DNA from: Stomorhina lunata
Taxonomy: Eukaryota > Arthropoda > Insecta > Diptera > Rhiniidae
DNA length: 64,000 nt
Reading direction: 5' to 3'
Assembly (NCBI GenBank): GCA_933228675.1
Contig: OW121744.1
Span: forward strand, 25,981,642 to 26,045,641
Part shown: piece by piece, positions 23,641 to 33,835 of the stretch
Numbering within the stretch: the stretch's first letter is position 1
How the letters are laid out: each line of letters opens with the position of its first letter
Position numbers and translations under genes: made by a program
The notes under the pieces: model-generated
The model's input: the letters and a program-made list of their open reading frames with translations, nothing else
What the model was told of the DNA's origin: nothing
The model's database searches: none

Positions 23641-23885
23641 AGTGAAAATTAATTTCAAAAAGAAAAATTGTTTGCAATTGGTCTCAATCTGGTACATTTA
23701 TTTAAAATTTATGGATAGAAAAAAAAAAAAAATTTTCATGGGGATAACTAATTCCGTGACGCGTTTCGATATTATTACCTATTTTACAAACACAATCATC
23801 ACGAATTATGTTTGTAAACCATAAATAACAGCTCAAATTATCAACTGAACAAAAGTAAACACACAAACATTTCGATCTGTCTAAA
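23641..23885 (+). mobile_element. Hairpin module, copy 2 (diverged)
   Basis: TTTCAAAAAGAAAAATTG, GGTCTCAATCTGGTACATTT, GACGCGTTTCGAT, CACGAATTATGTTTGTAAAC, TCAACTGAACAAAAGTAAAC and TTTCGATCTGTCTAAAAGT. Same order as the copy at 53409, with the middle part deleted and the stem-loop lost. It is flanked by satellite on both sides. Confidence 0.65.
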
Positions 23886-24425
23886 AGTAAGAATACTTCT
23901 ATAGAACATTTTGTAATAAAAAATTTTCTATAGGAAATTTTTTTATCAAAAATTTTTTATAGACATTTTTTTCATCAAAACTTTTCTATAGAAAATTTTT
24001 TTATCAAAAATTTTTTTGTTTTTATGAAATTTATCCATTTTTGATCTATTGATTTTGTATGTAGTTTTCTGTAGAAAATTTTGTTTTCAAAAATTTTTCA
24101 ATAGAACATTTTTTTATCAAAAATTTTTTTCTATAACAAAAATTTTCCTATAGAAAATTTTTTATCAAAAATTTTTCTATAGAAATTTTTTTTATAAAAA
24201 ATTTTTCTATAGAAACTTTTTCTATAGACAATTTTTTTAACAAAAATTTTTCCATTGAACATTTTTTTAACAAAAAAGTTTTTATAGAATTTTTTTTTTA
24301 ATTTTGTCTATAGAAAATTTTTTTTATCAAAAGATTTTCTACAGAAAATTATTAAAAATTTTTCTGACAGAAAATTTTTTTATAGAAAATTTTTTAGTAA
24401 AAATTTGTACTCAAAAGTTTTTCTA
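23886..24425 (-). repeat. TTTATC-class minisatellite, decayed
   Basis: Units ATTTTTTTATCAAAAATTTT then TCTATAGAAA with many indels. It abuts an oppositely oriented block at 24426. Confidence 0.8.
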
Positions 24426-25392
24426 TAAAATTTTTTTATAAAATAGAAAAATTTTTGACAAAAAAATTTTCTATGGAAAAATGAAAAAATTTTTGATAAA
24501 AAAAATTTCTATAGAAAAATTAAAAAAAAAAAATTTCTATAGAAAAAATTTTGATAAAAAAGTTTTCTATAGAAAAATTTTTGATAAAAAAATTTTCTAT
24601 AGAAAAATTTTTGATAAAAAAATTTTCTATAGAAAAATTTTTGATAAAAAAATTTTCTATAAAAAAATTTTTGATAAAAAAATTGTCTATTGAAAAATTT
24701 TTGATAAAAAAATTTTCTATAGAAAAATTTTTGATAAAACAATTTTGTATAAAAAATTTTTGATAAAAAAATTGTCTTAAAAAATTTTTGATAAAAAAAT
24801 TTTCTATAGAAAAATTTTTGATAAAAAAATTTTCTATAGAAAAATTAAAAAAAAAAATTTCTATAGAAAAAATTTTGATAAAAAATTTTTCTATAGAAAA
24901 ATTTTTGATAAAAAAATTTTCTATAGAAAAATTTTCTATAGAAAAATTTTTGATAAAAAAATTTTCTATAGAAAAATTTTTGATAAAAAAATTTTCTATA
25001 GAAAAATTTTTGATAAAAAAATTTTCTATAAAAAAATTTTTGATAAAAAAATTGTCTATTGAAAAATTTTTGATAAAAAAATTTTCTATAGAAAAATTTT
25101 TGATAAAACAATTTTCTATAAAAAATTTTTGATAAAAAAATTGTCTTAAAAAATTTTTGATAAAAAAATTTTCTATAGAAAATTTTTGGATAAAAAAATT
25201 TTTTGATAAAAAATTTTTTATAGAAAATTTTTTGATAAAAAAATTTTTTATAGAAAAATTTTTCATAAAAAAATTTTCTATAGAAAAAGTTTTGATAAAA
25301 AAATTTTTAATCAAAAAAAATTTCTATACAAAAATTTTTTGATAAAAAAAAATTTCTATTGACAAATTTTTAATCTACAAATTTTTTAAAGA
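24426..25392 (+). repeat. GATAAA-class minisatellite with higher-order repeat
   Basis: Unit AAAAATTTTTGATAAA then AAAATTTTCTATAG, exactly 30 bp. Rare marker variants occur twice in the same order: ATTAAAAAAAA at 24519 and 24845, ATTGTCTATTG at 24682 and 25051, GATAAAACAATTT near 24733 and 25103, and ATTGTCTTAAAAAA near 24771 and 25141. A ~325-370-bp block of about 11-12 units was therefore duplicated as a whole. The 30-bp phase keeps several frames open for hundreds of bases; these are not genes. Confidence 0.95.
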
Positions 25393-26066
25393 AAATTTTT
25401 CGATATTAAAAATTTAAATTTCGTCCGTTTTTATAATTAGGAGAAATAGCGAATAAAAAAAAGTAATGTGGTTATTGCTTGCAACTCAAAAAGTAGAATT
25501 TTGTCGAGTAGTGTTATTAGTGTATGATAATTGCAATCAATCTAAGTCACACGTATGTATTGTAAGTGTTTGGACAAATAAATACAACATATTTTTGACT
25601 GTATAATAATTTTAGTAAATATTCAGTTAAAAATATTTGTTACTCTTGTTTGCTCGTTAAACGTTGATTTAATTCATTCTGATTATAATCCAAAGTTTAA
25701 AGTGTCAGACATCTGGGTAATTGCGCTGCTACTGTTAAGGTTGGATAAATTCCAAAGGTTGCTAATTTCTCAAACTTGAAGGGTATCGAATTCATTATCA
25801 ACTAAAAATTTATTGGTTAGGCCATAATTATTTAAATGCGTATGTTTTATTAGGTTAAGGTCAAAGGTCGAGAATATTTTAGAAATTTATGAACTTTCAT
25901 TTCTTAAGTCAAGCTTTGAAATATTATCTTTTACTGTGTCGTTCGAGAGTTCTTCGAGTTCCCTCTGGATCATTTTCAAGCACTTTCCTATAAAACGCAG
26001 CCGCTGCTTAGAACCGTTACTTCGTATCCAACATCTCCTATATCACCAAATTTTTATGAAATTTAA
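25393..26066. other. Intergenic DNA with a diverged dispersed repeat
   Basis: 25854-26060 shares GTTAAGGTCAAAG and AGAACCGTT(A/G)CTT…TATCCAACATC with 57817-58252, so both are diverged copies of one dispersed element with different internal lengths. No gene was recognised. Confidence 0.5.
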
Positions 26067-26670
26067 GTCCCGTTTCACACGAATCAGGTTTACTTGATCC
26101 GTTTTTCTTTAAATTTCTTTTGAACCTGCATTCACGTTGACACACAAACATTTTCTTTATCAGTTTTCATTTTATTTTTCTTAAATTTCATACGAATTTT
26201 CAAAAATTTCGTAAACTTGATAGTTTACGAATTTTTATTGTGTCAGTTTTTTCCCATACAAATTTAAGACTTGATAAGCCAAACCTTAAGGTACAAGGCC
26301 AATACACGCGGCATGCGGCTGCGGGCGGTCGTAGTATTGCCAGTATATCAAATGTGCGTTTGTTTACAAAAATATTCATATAAAAATATATTTAAGTAGG
26401 ATATAATTAAATCTGACAGCATTGAACAAATCTGCAGCGCGGAAAAGTAGAACAAATTTCTACTTTTTTCCATTGCCACATCAAATTTGACAAATCAAAA
26501 AACAGCTGATTGCCGCCCGCAGCCGCTTGTCGCGTGCATTGGCCTTCTACCTTTAGGAAAATAAAATTAAAACTGACGAAGAAAATGTTCGTGTGTGAAC
26601 GTGAATACAGGTTCAAAAGAAATTTGAGGAAAAACTGATCAAGCAAATCTGTTGTGTGTGAAACAGGACT
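26067..26670. mobile_element. 604-bp foldback element flanked by TTAA
   Basis: Ends GTCCCGTTTCACAC (left) and, reverse complemented, AGTCCTGTTTCACAC (right), each immediately flanked by TTAA (26063-26066 and 26671-26674). Inverted similarity continues inwards over more than 100 bp (TTGAACCTG…ATTCACGTT), and again in GC-rich inner arms at about 26286-26329 and 26513-26556 (GGCCAATACACGCGGC; GCGGCTGCGGGCGG). The left arm is about 100 bp longer through an insertion with its own small hairpin. TTAA duplications are typical of piggyBac-type transposition, but the ends do not match the canonical piggyBac CCC start. It lies 132 bp upstream of the gene A ATG. Confidence 0.75.
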
Positions 26671-26806
26671 TTAAGACATTTTTAAAATTTGTACAATTTT
26701 GAAATTATCGACTGCAAAATTTAAATTTAGATAAAAATCACGGAAATAACTCTAATAAACAAAATTTACAACCAAATCTAGTGGATGAAATAAAAGTATT
26801 TTAGTC

Positions 26807-29800
26807 ATGAAAAAGACAGAGCCAATCGTTCGGAAAAGTTCAGACATGCAGTTCGAAGAGAAACCATCGATTTTAACGATTAAAAACGAATGGAATACTC
26901 ATTCTAACCTTGGACTAAGGGGAAACATTCAAAAAATCGATATAACAAAAATTAAGAATTTCATGAATTCTTTGCTAATACCATCCTGGTATCGAGGAAT
27001 TTCGATATTTCAAAAACGATCAGCCGATAATTTACTATATGCCATACGTGACGACCTGGCTCAGAAAACGGTGCATCGAACCATGAACTGTCTCATATCA
27101 ATTGGTTTGGATCCATTGCCCTCGAAGAAGCAGTTACATACAATTTTACAGCTTTGCGGTGGCAGTGATTTGGTTTTATTGTGGTTCTTAATGGAGTGGT
27201 TATACATAGACGATCAATCAGATACCTATAGTGTCAATGAGCAGCTTATAATATCTACAATAGCTTATTTGGATACTGATAGTACCTTGAGGGAATTGAA
27301 TCGTATCTTGCCCCCACCAAATAAACCTAAAATTAAGGAAAAAGAACAAAAAACCAAGAAATCCAGCAAAAGTAATAAGGAAAACGTAAAACTTAGAAAA
27401 GAAAGTAATTTTCCCTATTTCCAAAAACTAACACATCCTCCTCGTGCTCCCAAAAAAGTTAGTTATAAGGTAAAACACCAGGATTTTAAAAGAACTGAAT
27501 CATGTAATTTACATCTATTAAGTAAAAACTCACCCACTCGATGGTACAATGACATCGAACAGAATGGAGATCCGGAAACAATACGAAACTTAGCTCTTCA
27601 GGAAATTATAAGCAAGATCAGAAATTCCGAAGCTATTACGGTAGAGGACAATTTTGTTGCCGAAATTGATTCAAAAAATAATAAATATATCGAACTCGTT
27701 AGGAATTCTTGGTATTCTAGTGTTGAACAAATTACCAACAATGAAGTTCAAAAATCTGTGAGAAATTATATGTTAGAATTAAAACATACAATAAATAAAA
27801 ATTTCTTTCTTCCTTTTAGCGGAGTTCTCAAGATACAATAAATCGCCTTCAAAGTAGCTACCAAAAACAACTTCAACAAGTCTATAGCTTGGCTGAAACC
27901 TACACAAAACATCGCCGAATCTCAGACTTGTCTAAGTTGTCGCCTGGTGAGAGAGGAAAACAAAGCATTGAAACATCGGAAATGCGAAAGAATGTTAAAC
28001 ACCGCAGCTCGAACATCATTGACTTTTTGTCTGATCAAGAAAGAAGAAAAAGCTCTATCTCAACTAAAATGCAAAATGGCGTAAATCGCGGCCGCTCAAA
28101 CCTCGCAGACTTGTTGTCTGATCAGGAAAGAAACGAAAACACTGAGTCATCTGAAATGCAAAAGGGCGTAAGTAAACAAAAATGGTGTTAAAAAAGATTT
28201 AACTTAAATGTTGACCGTTGCTACTGATCAAATTTGCTAAAAGAGTCATCCTCTTTTAACAACAAAATGAGTTGATACATTATTTAAAGTGTTGTTCTTT
28301 ATTATCCACTATAATGTCTTTCATTCTGGAAGCACATGGGTTCCGTTCCAAAAGAACTGATCCGGATTTGAGGTAAATAATGAATCACAACAATTTCTGA
28401 TAACCTGTTCTGATGAAAGATTTTAACTCCGTATCTGGTGAAATATTCCGGTAGTTTTTCAACGATTGCTATCTTGAAACGAATCAATTGTCTTCGATAC
28501 AGGTCCCCTATGATCTTCTGACCTGGTTTAATAGATTATTACAATGTTCTGATGCGAAACTTATTCCATTAAGGGCTTTCTGCATCGATCGAAACAAATG
28601 GTGGTCAGGCACAAATCATCGCATTCGATCGAAATTTAAGATACTTCAGAAAAATTTGTGTAGCATACTTCTAGAATGATCTTAATAATATTAATATCAA
28701 GAGTTTCCTAATATGTAGTAAAAGAATTTCATTTAAACTAAATGATTTGACAAACAAACAGTTATATTAAGATATAAAATTTCATTTCGAACTTTTTGGA
28801 AAATAAATAATTTAAAAAATCCCTAAGGTATGTTACACAATATTTGCTTTATAGTCTTGAGTTTTCGATTAATATCGAATGCGACCATTTGGTCCCTAAA
28901 AGGGCAAGTTCTGGGCTATAGGACAGGTGAGCCAAAACACCTCATCCACGGGTTTTCTAGCAGTTTTTGTCCGGTCTTGCAATATGTCAACTGTATCTAT
29001 TTTTCATCAATAACAACACCAGCTGAGAGACGTCAATCTCAGCTTCAATTTAAATAAGTTCCAATTTTTTTTTGCTTTCGAAAAAATTTCTATCTTCCCC
29101 AGGTCAAAGGTCAATATTTAACTTTTTAATTTTTTTTTGGCAAAATCACTTAATTTAATGCATTTTTTAGCGAGTTTCAATCAAAGTTATAAAATTTTGT
29201 ATAGAACATTTTTCGTTATAATTTTTTTTTTTTTCAAAAAGTTTTTCGTTTTAAAATTTTTTTCAAAAAATTTTTCGTTACAAAAAATATTTATAGAAAA
29301 TTTTTTGTTATAAAAATTTATATATAAAATGTTTCATCCTAAAATTTATTTTAGAAAATAATTTGTAATAAAAATTTCAATCGAAAATTGTTATAGAAAT
29401 TTCTGTAGAAAATTTTTTGTTATAAAAATTTCTATAAAAAATGTTTTGTTATAAAAGTTTCGTCATAAAAATGTCTCTCGAAAATTTTTCATTATAAACA
29501 TTTTTAGAGAAAATGTTTCGTTATACAATTTTTTTTACAAAGCTTTTCCTTAAAATATTTTTTTTCGAAAATTTTTCGTTATAAAAATTTTTTGATATAA
29601 AAATTTGTATAAAAAATTTTCGTTATAAATTTCTTTTAGAAATTATTCGGTATAAATTTTTTATTTCTTTTAAATCTTTTATTATGAAAATTTTGGTAGA
29701 AATTTTTATGATATAAATATTTTACAAAATTTAAAAGTTTTTTTTAACAAATTTTTGTTCTAAAAGTTTTAAAACAAATTTTTTCATCTAAAAATATTTA

Positions 29801-32800
29801 TGGAAAATTTTATGTTATAACCAAAAATTTTTTGTAGAAATTTCTGTAATGAAAAATTTTCTAAACCGAACAATTTTTTATATAAAATTTAATAACGAAA
29901 TGTTATGTACAGAAATTTTTATAAAGAAAAATTTTCTATAGAAATTTTTATAACAAAAAATTTTCTATAGAAATTTTTATAACATAAAATATTTTATAAA
30001 TATTTTTATAACTTTTAGAAAATTTTTCATTATAAAAATTTCTATAGAAAATTTTTTGTTATAAAAATTTCTATAGAAAATTTTTTGTTATAAAAATTTC
30101 TATAGAAAATTTCCGTTATAAAAATTTCAATAGAATAAATAAATTACAATAATAAATAATTGTAATAAATTGGGATTCTTAGTGCAATACACTACAGTAA
30201 AACTTTTTAAGAATAAATTTTCGTTATAAAAATTTATTCAGAAAATGAAAATTTTTCGTTATAAACATTTCAGTAGAAAAGTTTTCGTTTTCAAAATTTC
30301 CATAGAAAATTTTTCGTTATTAAAATTTCTATAGAAAAAAATTTTTCGTTATAAAAATTTCTATAGAAAATTTTTCGTTATAAAAATTTGTATAGAAAAT
30401 TTTTCGTTATAAAAATTTCTATAGAAAATTTTTCGTTATAAAAATTTCTATAGAAAAATTTTCGTTACAAAAATTTCTATGGAAAATTTTTCGTTACAAA
30501 AATTTCAATAGAAAATTTTTCGTTATAAAAATTTCTATGGAAAATTTTTTGTTATATAAATTTCTATAGCAAATTTTTCGTTAAAAAAATGTTTATAGAA
30601 ATTTTTTCGGTATAAAAGTTTTTATGGAAAATTTTTCGTTAAAAAATTTTAATCGAAAATGTTTCGGTATAAAAATTTTTATAGAAATTGTTCGGTATAA
30701 GAATTTTTATAGAAATTTTTCAGTATAAAAATTTTTATGGAAAATTTTTATAGAAAATTGTTTGGTATAAAAATTTTTGTAGAAAATTTTTTGTTATAAA
30801 AATATTTATAGAAAATTTTTCGGTATAAAAATTTCTATAGACAATTTTTTGTTACAAACATTTCTATAGAAAATTTTTCGTTATAAAAATTTCTATATAA
30901 AAATTTTCGTTATAATAATTTCTATATACAATTTTTTGTTATAAAAATTTCTTTAGAAAATTTTTCGTTATAAAAATTTCTATAGCAAATTTTTCGTTAT
31001 AAAAATTTCTATAGAAAATTTTTCATTATAAAAATTTCTATAGAAAAATGTTCGTTATAAAAATTTCTTTAAAAAAAATTGTTTTGTTATAAAAATTTCT
31101 ATAGAAAAACTTCCGTTATAAAAATTTCAATAGAAAACATTTTCGTTATAAAAATTTATTCAGAAAATGAAAATTTTTCGTTATAAACATTTCAGTAGAA
31201 AAGTTTTCGTTGTAAAAATTTCTATAGAAAATTTTTCGTTACAAAAATTTCTATAGAAAATTTTTCGTTATAAAAATTTATATAGAAATTTTTTTGTTAT
31301 AAAAATTTCTAAAGAAAATTTTTCGTTATAAAAATTTCTATAGAAAAATTTTCGTCACAAAAATTTCTGTAGAAAATTTTTCGTTACAAAAATTTCCATA
31401 GAAAAATTTTCATTATAAATATTTATAGAAAATTTTTCGATATAAAAATTTCTATATAAAAATTTTCCATTATAAAAATTTGAAGAGAAAGTTTTTCGGT
31501 AAAAAAATTTTTATAGAAAATTTTTCGTTATAAAAATTTTTATAGAATATTTTTCGTTATAAAAATTTTTATAGAAAATTTTTCGTTATAAAAACTTTTA
31601 TAGAAATTTTTTCGTTATAAAAATTTTTATAGAAATTTTTTCGTTATAAAAATTTTTATAGAAATTTTTTCGTTATAAAAATTTCTATAGAAAATTTTTC
31701 GTTATAAAAATTTCTATAGAAAATTTTTCGTTATAAAAATTTCTATAGAAAATTTTTCGTTATAAAATTTTTTATGGAAAATTTTTCGTTATAAAAATTT
31801 TTATGGAAAATTTTTCGTTATAAATATTTCTATAGAAAATTTTTCGTTATAAAAATTTTATAGAAAATTTTTCGTTATGAAAATTTCTATAGAAAATTTT
31901 TCGTTATAAAAATTTGGATAGAAAATTTTCCGTTATAAAAATTTCTAAAGAAAATTCTTCCTTATAAATATTTATAAAAATTTTCGTTATAAAAGTTTCT
32001 GTAAAAAATTTGTCGTTATAAAAATTTTATGGGACTTATCGAATGGACCATGCGGCAAATCAACGTATAGAAGTGCAACCTTTTTTTTATTATAGTATAG
32101 ACGCCTTCAAAACCGCTTTTTCATTTTGTATCACTAATACCTTTTTTGCATTCCAGGTTAACATTGGAATTTTAGCTGATAACTCGAATCAAAACGAAGT
32201 TTTCGTTAGCACTAAGTCCTCCTCTGAAAATGATTTCGAATCAAATTTTTTTGTTGCCCCACAAAATCGACAATATTTTAAATTTGACTATAACAAAATA
32301 TTTAACTTTGAAAATAGCGAAACGGCCTTAAATAGCAATATTTCATTAACGAGTCTCGAGGAGAAAACACCCCAAAATTACTTGAATAAATGGAAAACTG
32401 AAGTGGTAAAACATGGTATAAATATTGAGTTTGCGGGAGGTGACTCGAATACCAATAGTGAATCTATTTTGGATTATGGTTTGGATTACTATGACCCAAA
32501 TGATGACGAATTAATGGATCGCATGCTTAAGGATGCTTTGGATATAATGAAAAATGATAGCAGATTTGTCTTGGCTTCCATACCATCCTCTCATCGCTTT
32601 CCCTTACTTCGCGATTGGATACGTTTGAGATATGGCAAAAGATATACTGAGGAGGAAATGGAAAGAGATTATCAAAAATGCATTCCCATATTTGTAGCTC
32701 TAACTAAAGTGGGATTACCTGTTGAGACACCATCAAATAACGATATCGGTACGAATTTACAAATGGATTATTCCTGTCGGGATTATATTAAACGGAAAGT

Positions 32801-33107
32801 AAGAACTTATAACTTTTTACAGTTTTTCAGACAAATTAGAATAGCTTTTCATTTTCAGTCTAATTATATACGCGATAAATACTATAAACGTATCAATAAT
32901 GCACTTTTGGCTCAATCTCGAATTATGCACGCAGCCGTACGTCAACCTCTCTGCGGCTATGGTACACCCTGCCAAACAATGTTCGCCTATATGCCATCGC
33001 ATAATCGTGCTAGCTACAATTTTCGACCCTGGAAATCGGACGAAAATATGAGCAAGAAAATCAGCCTTACACCCTGGTTTGTTACGAAAGCCTCAAACAC
33101 GCTTTAA
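26807..33107 (+). CDS. Gene A: unrecognised protein with 30-residue repeats (4 exons)
   Basis: Inferred exons are 26807-27757, 27820-28167, 32157-32798 and 32859-33107. The introns are 27758-27819 (GTGAGA…TTTTAG), 28168-32156 (GTAAGT…TTCCAG) and 32799-32858 (GTAAGA…TTTCAG), all phase 0. The product is about 729 residues. No known domain was recognised. Residues 1-180 look globular (WYRGISIF, a Trp/Leu-rich LLWFLMEWLY segment); 181-250 are Lys-rich and basic. Residues 349-378, 379-408 and 409-437 form three diverged 30-residue repeats with the pattern DLLSDQER…EMQKGVN. The third repeat is completed only by joining exon 2 (…EMQKG) to exon 3 (VNIG…), strong evidence that this splice is real. The C-terminus is Cys/Tyr/Pro-rich (CGYGTPCQTMFAYMP). 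There is no signal peptide or clear membrane segment. Intron 3 is 60 nt and in frame, so its retention would add 20 residues. The ATG is the first in frame. Function and symbol are unknown. Confidence 0.8.
28168..32156 (+). other. Intron 2 of gene A (3989 nt)
   Basis: Donor GGC|GTAAGT, acceptor TTTTTTGCATTCCAG|GTT. The first ~1 kb (28170-29100) is unique-looking sequence with short ORFs on both strands that I could not assign. The remainder is the CGTTAT-class minisatellite up to about 32030. Confidence 0.8.
29190..32030 (+). repeat. CGTTAT-class minisatellite inside gene A intron
   Basis: Units of 28-29 bp, AAAATTTCTATAGAAAA then TTTTTCGTTATA, increasingly regular from 30300 onwards (about 31500-31900 is near-perfect). 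The patch at 29830-30000 is in the opposite orientation (TATAACAAAAAATTTTC). A piece of the hairpin module (30135-30205, GTAATAAATTGGGATTC) interrupts the array. A ~900-bp block (ATTCAGAAAATGAAAATTTT then CGTTATAAACATTTCAGTAG) recurs at about 30235 and 31160. Confidence 0.95.
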
Positions 33108-33297
33108 GCCCTAAAGAATTATTAGTAACTGTTTGTTAAGAAATTTAATTTTGTTATGAACATCTTCTTAAGGCTCTTAGCGCTTATCCTGTATAAATGG
33201 GTATGTAGTACGAAGTTGGGTTCGGAAAAATACAATTAAATTCACTATCGGAGAGAAACGAAATTGCTTTCCGAAAAACCCTATTCTTATAATTCGT

Positions 33298-33425
33298 AAC
33301 AATTGTTAGGCCCTTAAAATAACACTTACATATCAAAACCTTATATTATGATGGTCCCCTAGGTTATGCATCGGTACTATAAGGTTTTAATGCTAGAGAA
33401 CCATTTTAAGGGCCCAACAATTGTT
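33298..33425. repeat. 128-nt imperfect hairpin near the gene A 3' end
   Basis: AACAATTGTTAGGCCCTTAA at 33298 pairs with TTAAGGGCCCAACAATTGTT ending at 33425 (one mismatch over 23). Inner similarity ATCAAAACCTTATA against its inverted counterpart ATTAAAACCTTATA extends the stem almost to the centre near 33361. It could be a very short MITE or an RNA stem-loop. It lies about 190 nt after the gene A stop and before an AATAAA at 33472. Confidence 0.85.
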
Positions 33426-33471
33426 ATGATTTCATAGGATACTCTTTTTGATAAATATAACACAATCTTTA

Positions 33472-33477
33472 AATAAA
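33472..33477 (+). promoter_or_regulatory. Candidate poly(A) signal of gene A
   Basis: AATAAA about 365 nt after the stop codon. An ATTAAA variant at 33235-33240 would give a shorter 3' end that leaves out the hairpin. Confidence 0.4.
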
Positions 33478-33835
33478 ATCATAGCATTAGTCATCTGTAT
33501 ATAGTTTTGGGGTAATAAAATAATTTATTATTTGCTTCTAGGAAATGCGTCAGATTTCTTCTGCAATCTTATCAGTTTTGGTATAAAATTTGTATATTCT
33601 CTAAAGATTCACATCGCACAAACTGTATCTTCTATTGAAAACCATATTCAGTTTAAACGAAAAAAAAAAATGTCGGTCAAGCCCGAATCTTACATCGCTG
33701 AGGTCATAAATACATATATTCTTAACAAATTTTAAAGCCAGAAACGAGTTTTTGCGAAAATTTTCTGTCGCCTGAAAAGTTTATACATAGGCTTTCGGGC
33801 TACTAGTTTGTGAGATATAGCATTTTGGGTAAAGC
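33478..33835. other. Intergenic spacer
   Basis: AT-rich. A fragment resembling family 1 repeat DNA (GTCGGTCAAGCCCGAATCTTA near 33672) is present. No gene was recognised. Confidence 0.5.

Noticed and set aside
24520..25314. 264-residue minus-strand ORF rich in FSIENFFIKN, with other long frames on both strands
   Set aside because: It is the translation of a 30-bp satellite unit that lacks stops in this phase. Frames are open on both strands at once, there is no codon or composition signal, and no splice or start context.
28302..28679. Short ORFs on both strands in the unique part of gene A intron 2, as possible extra exons
   Set aside because: No matching splice sites in phase were found, and exon 2 to exon 3 joins perfectly within a protein repeat without them.
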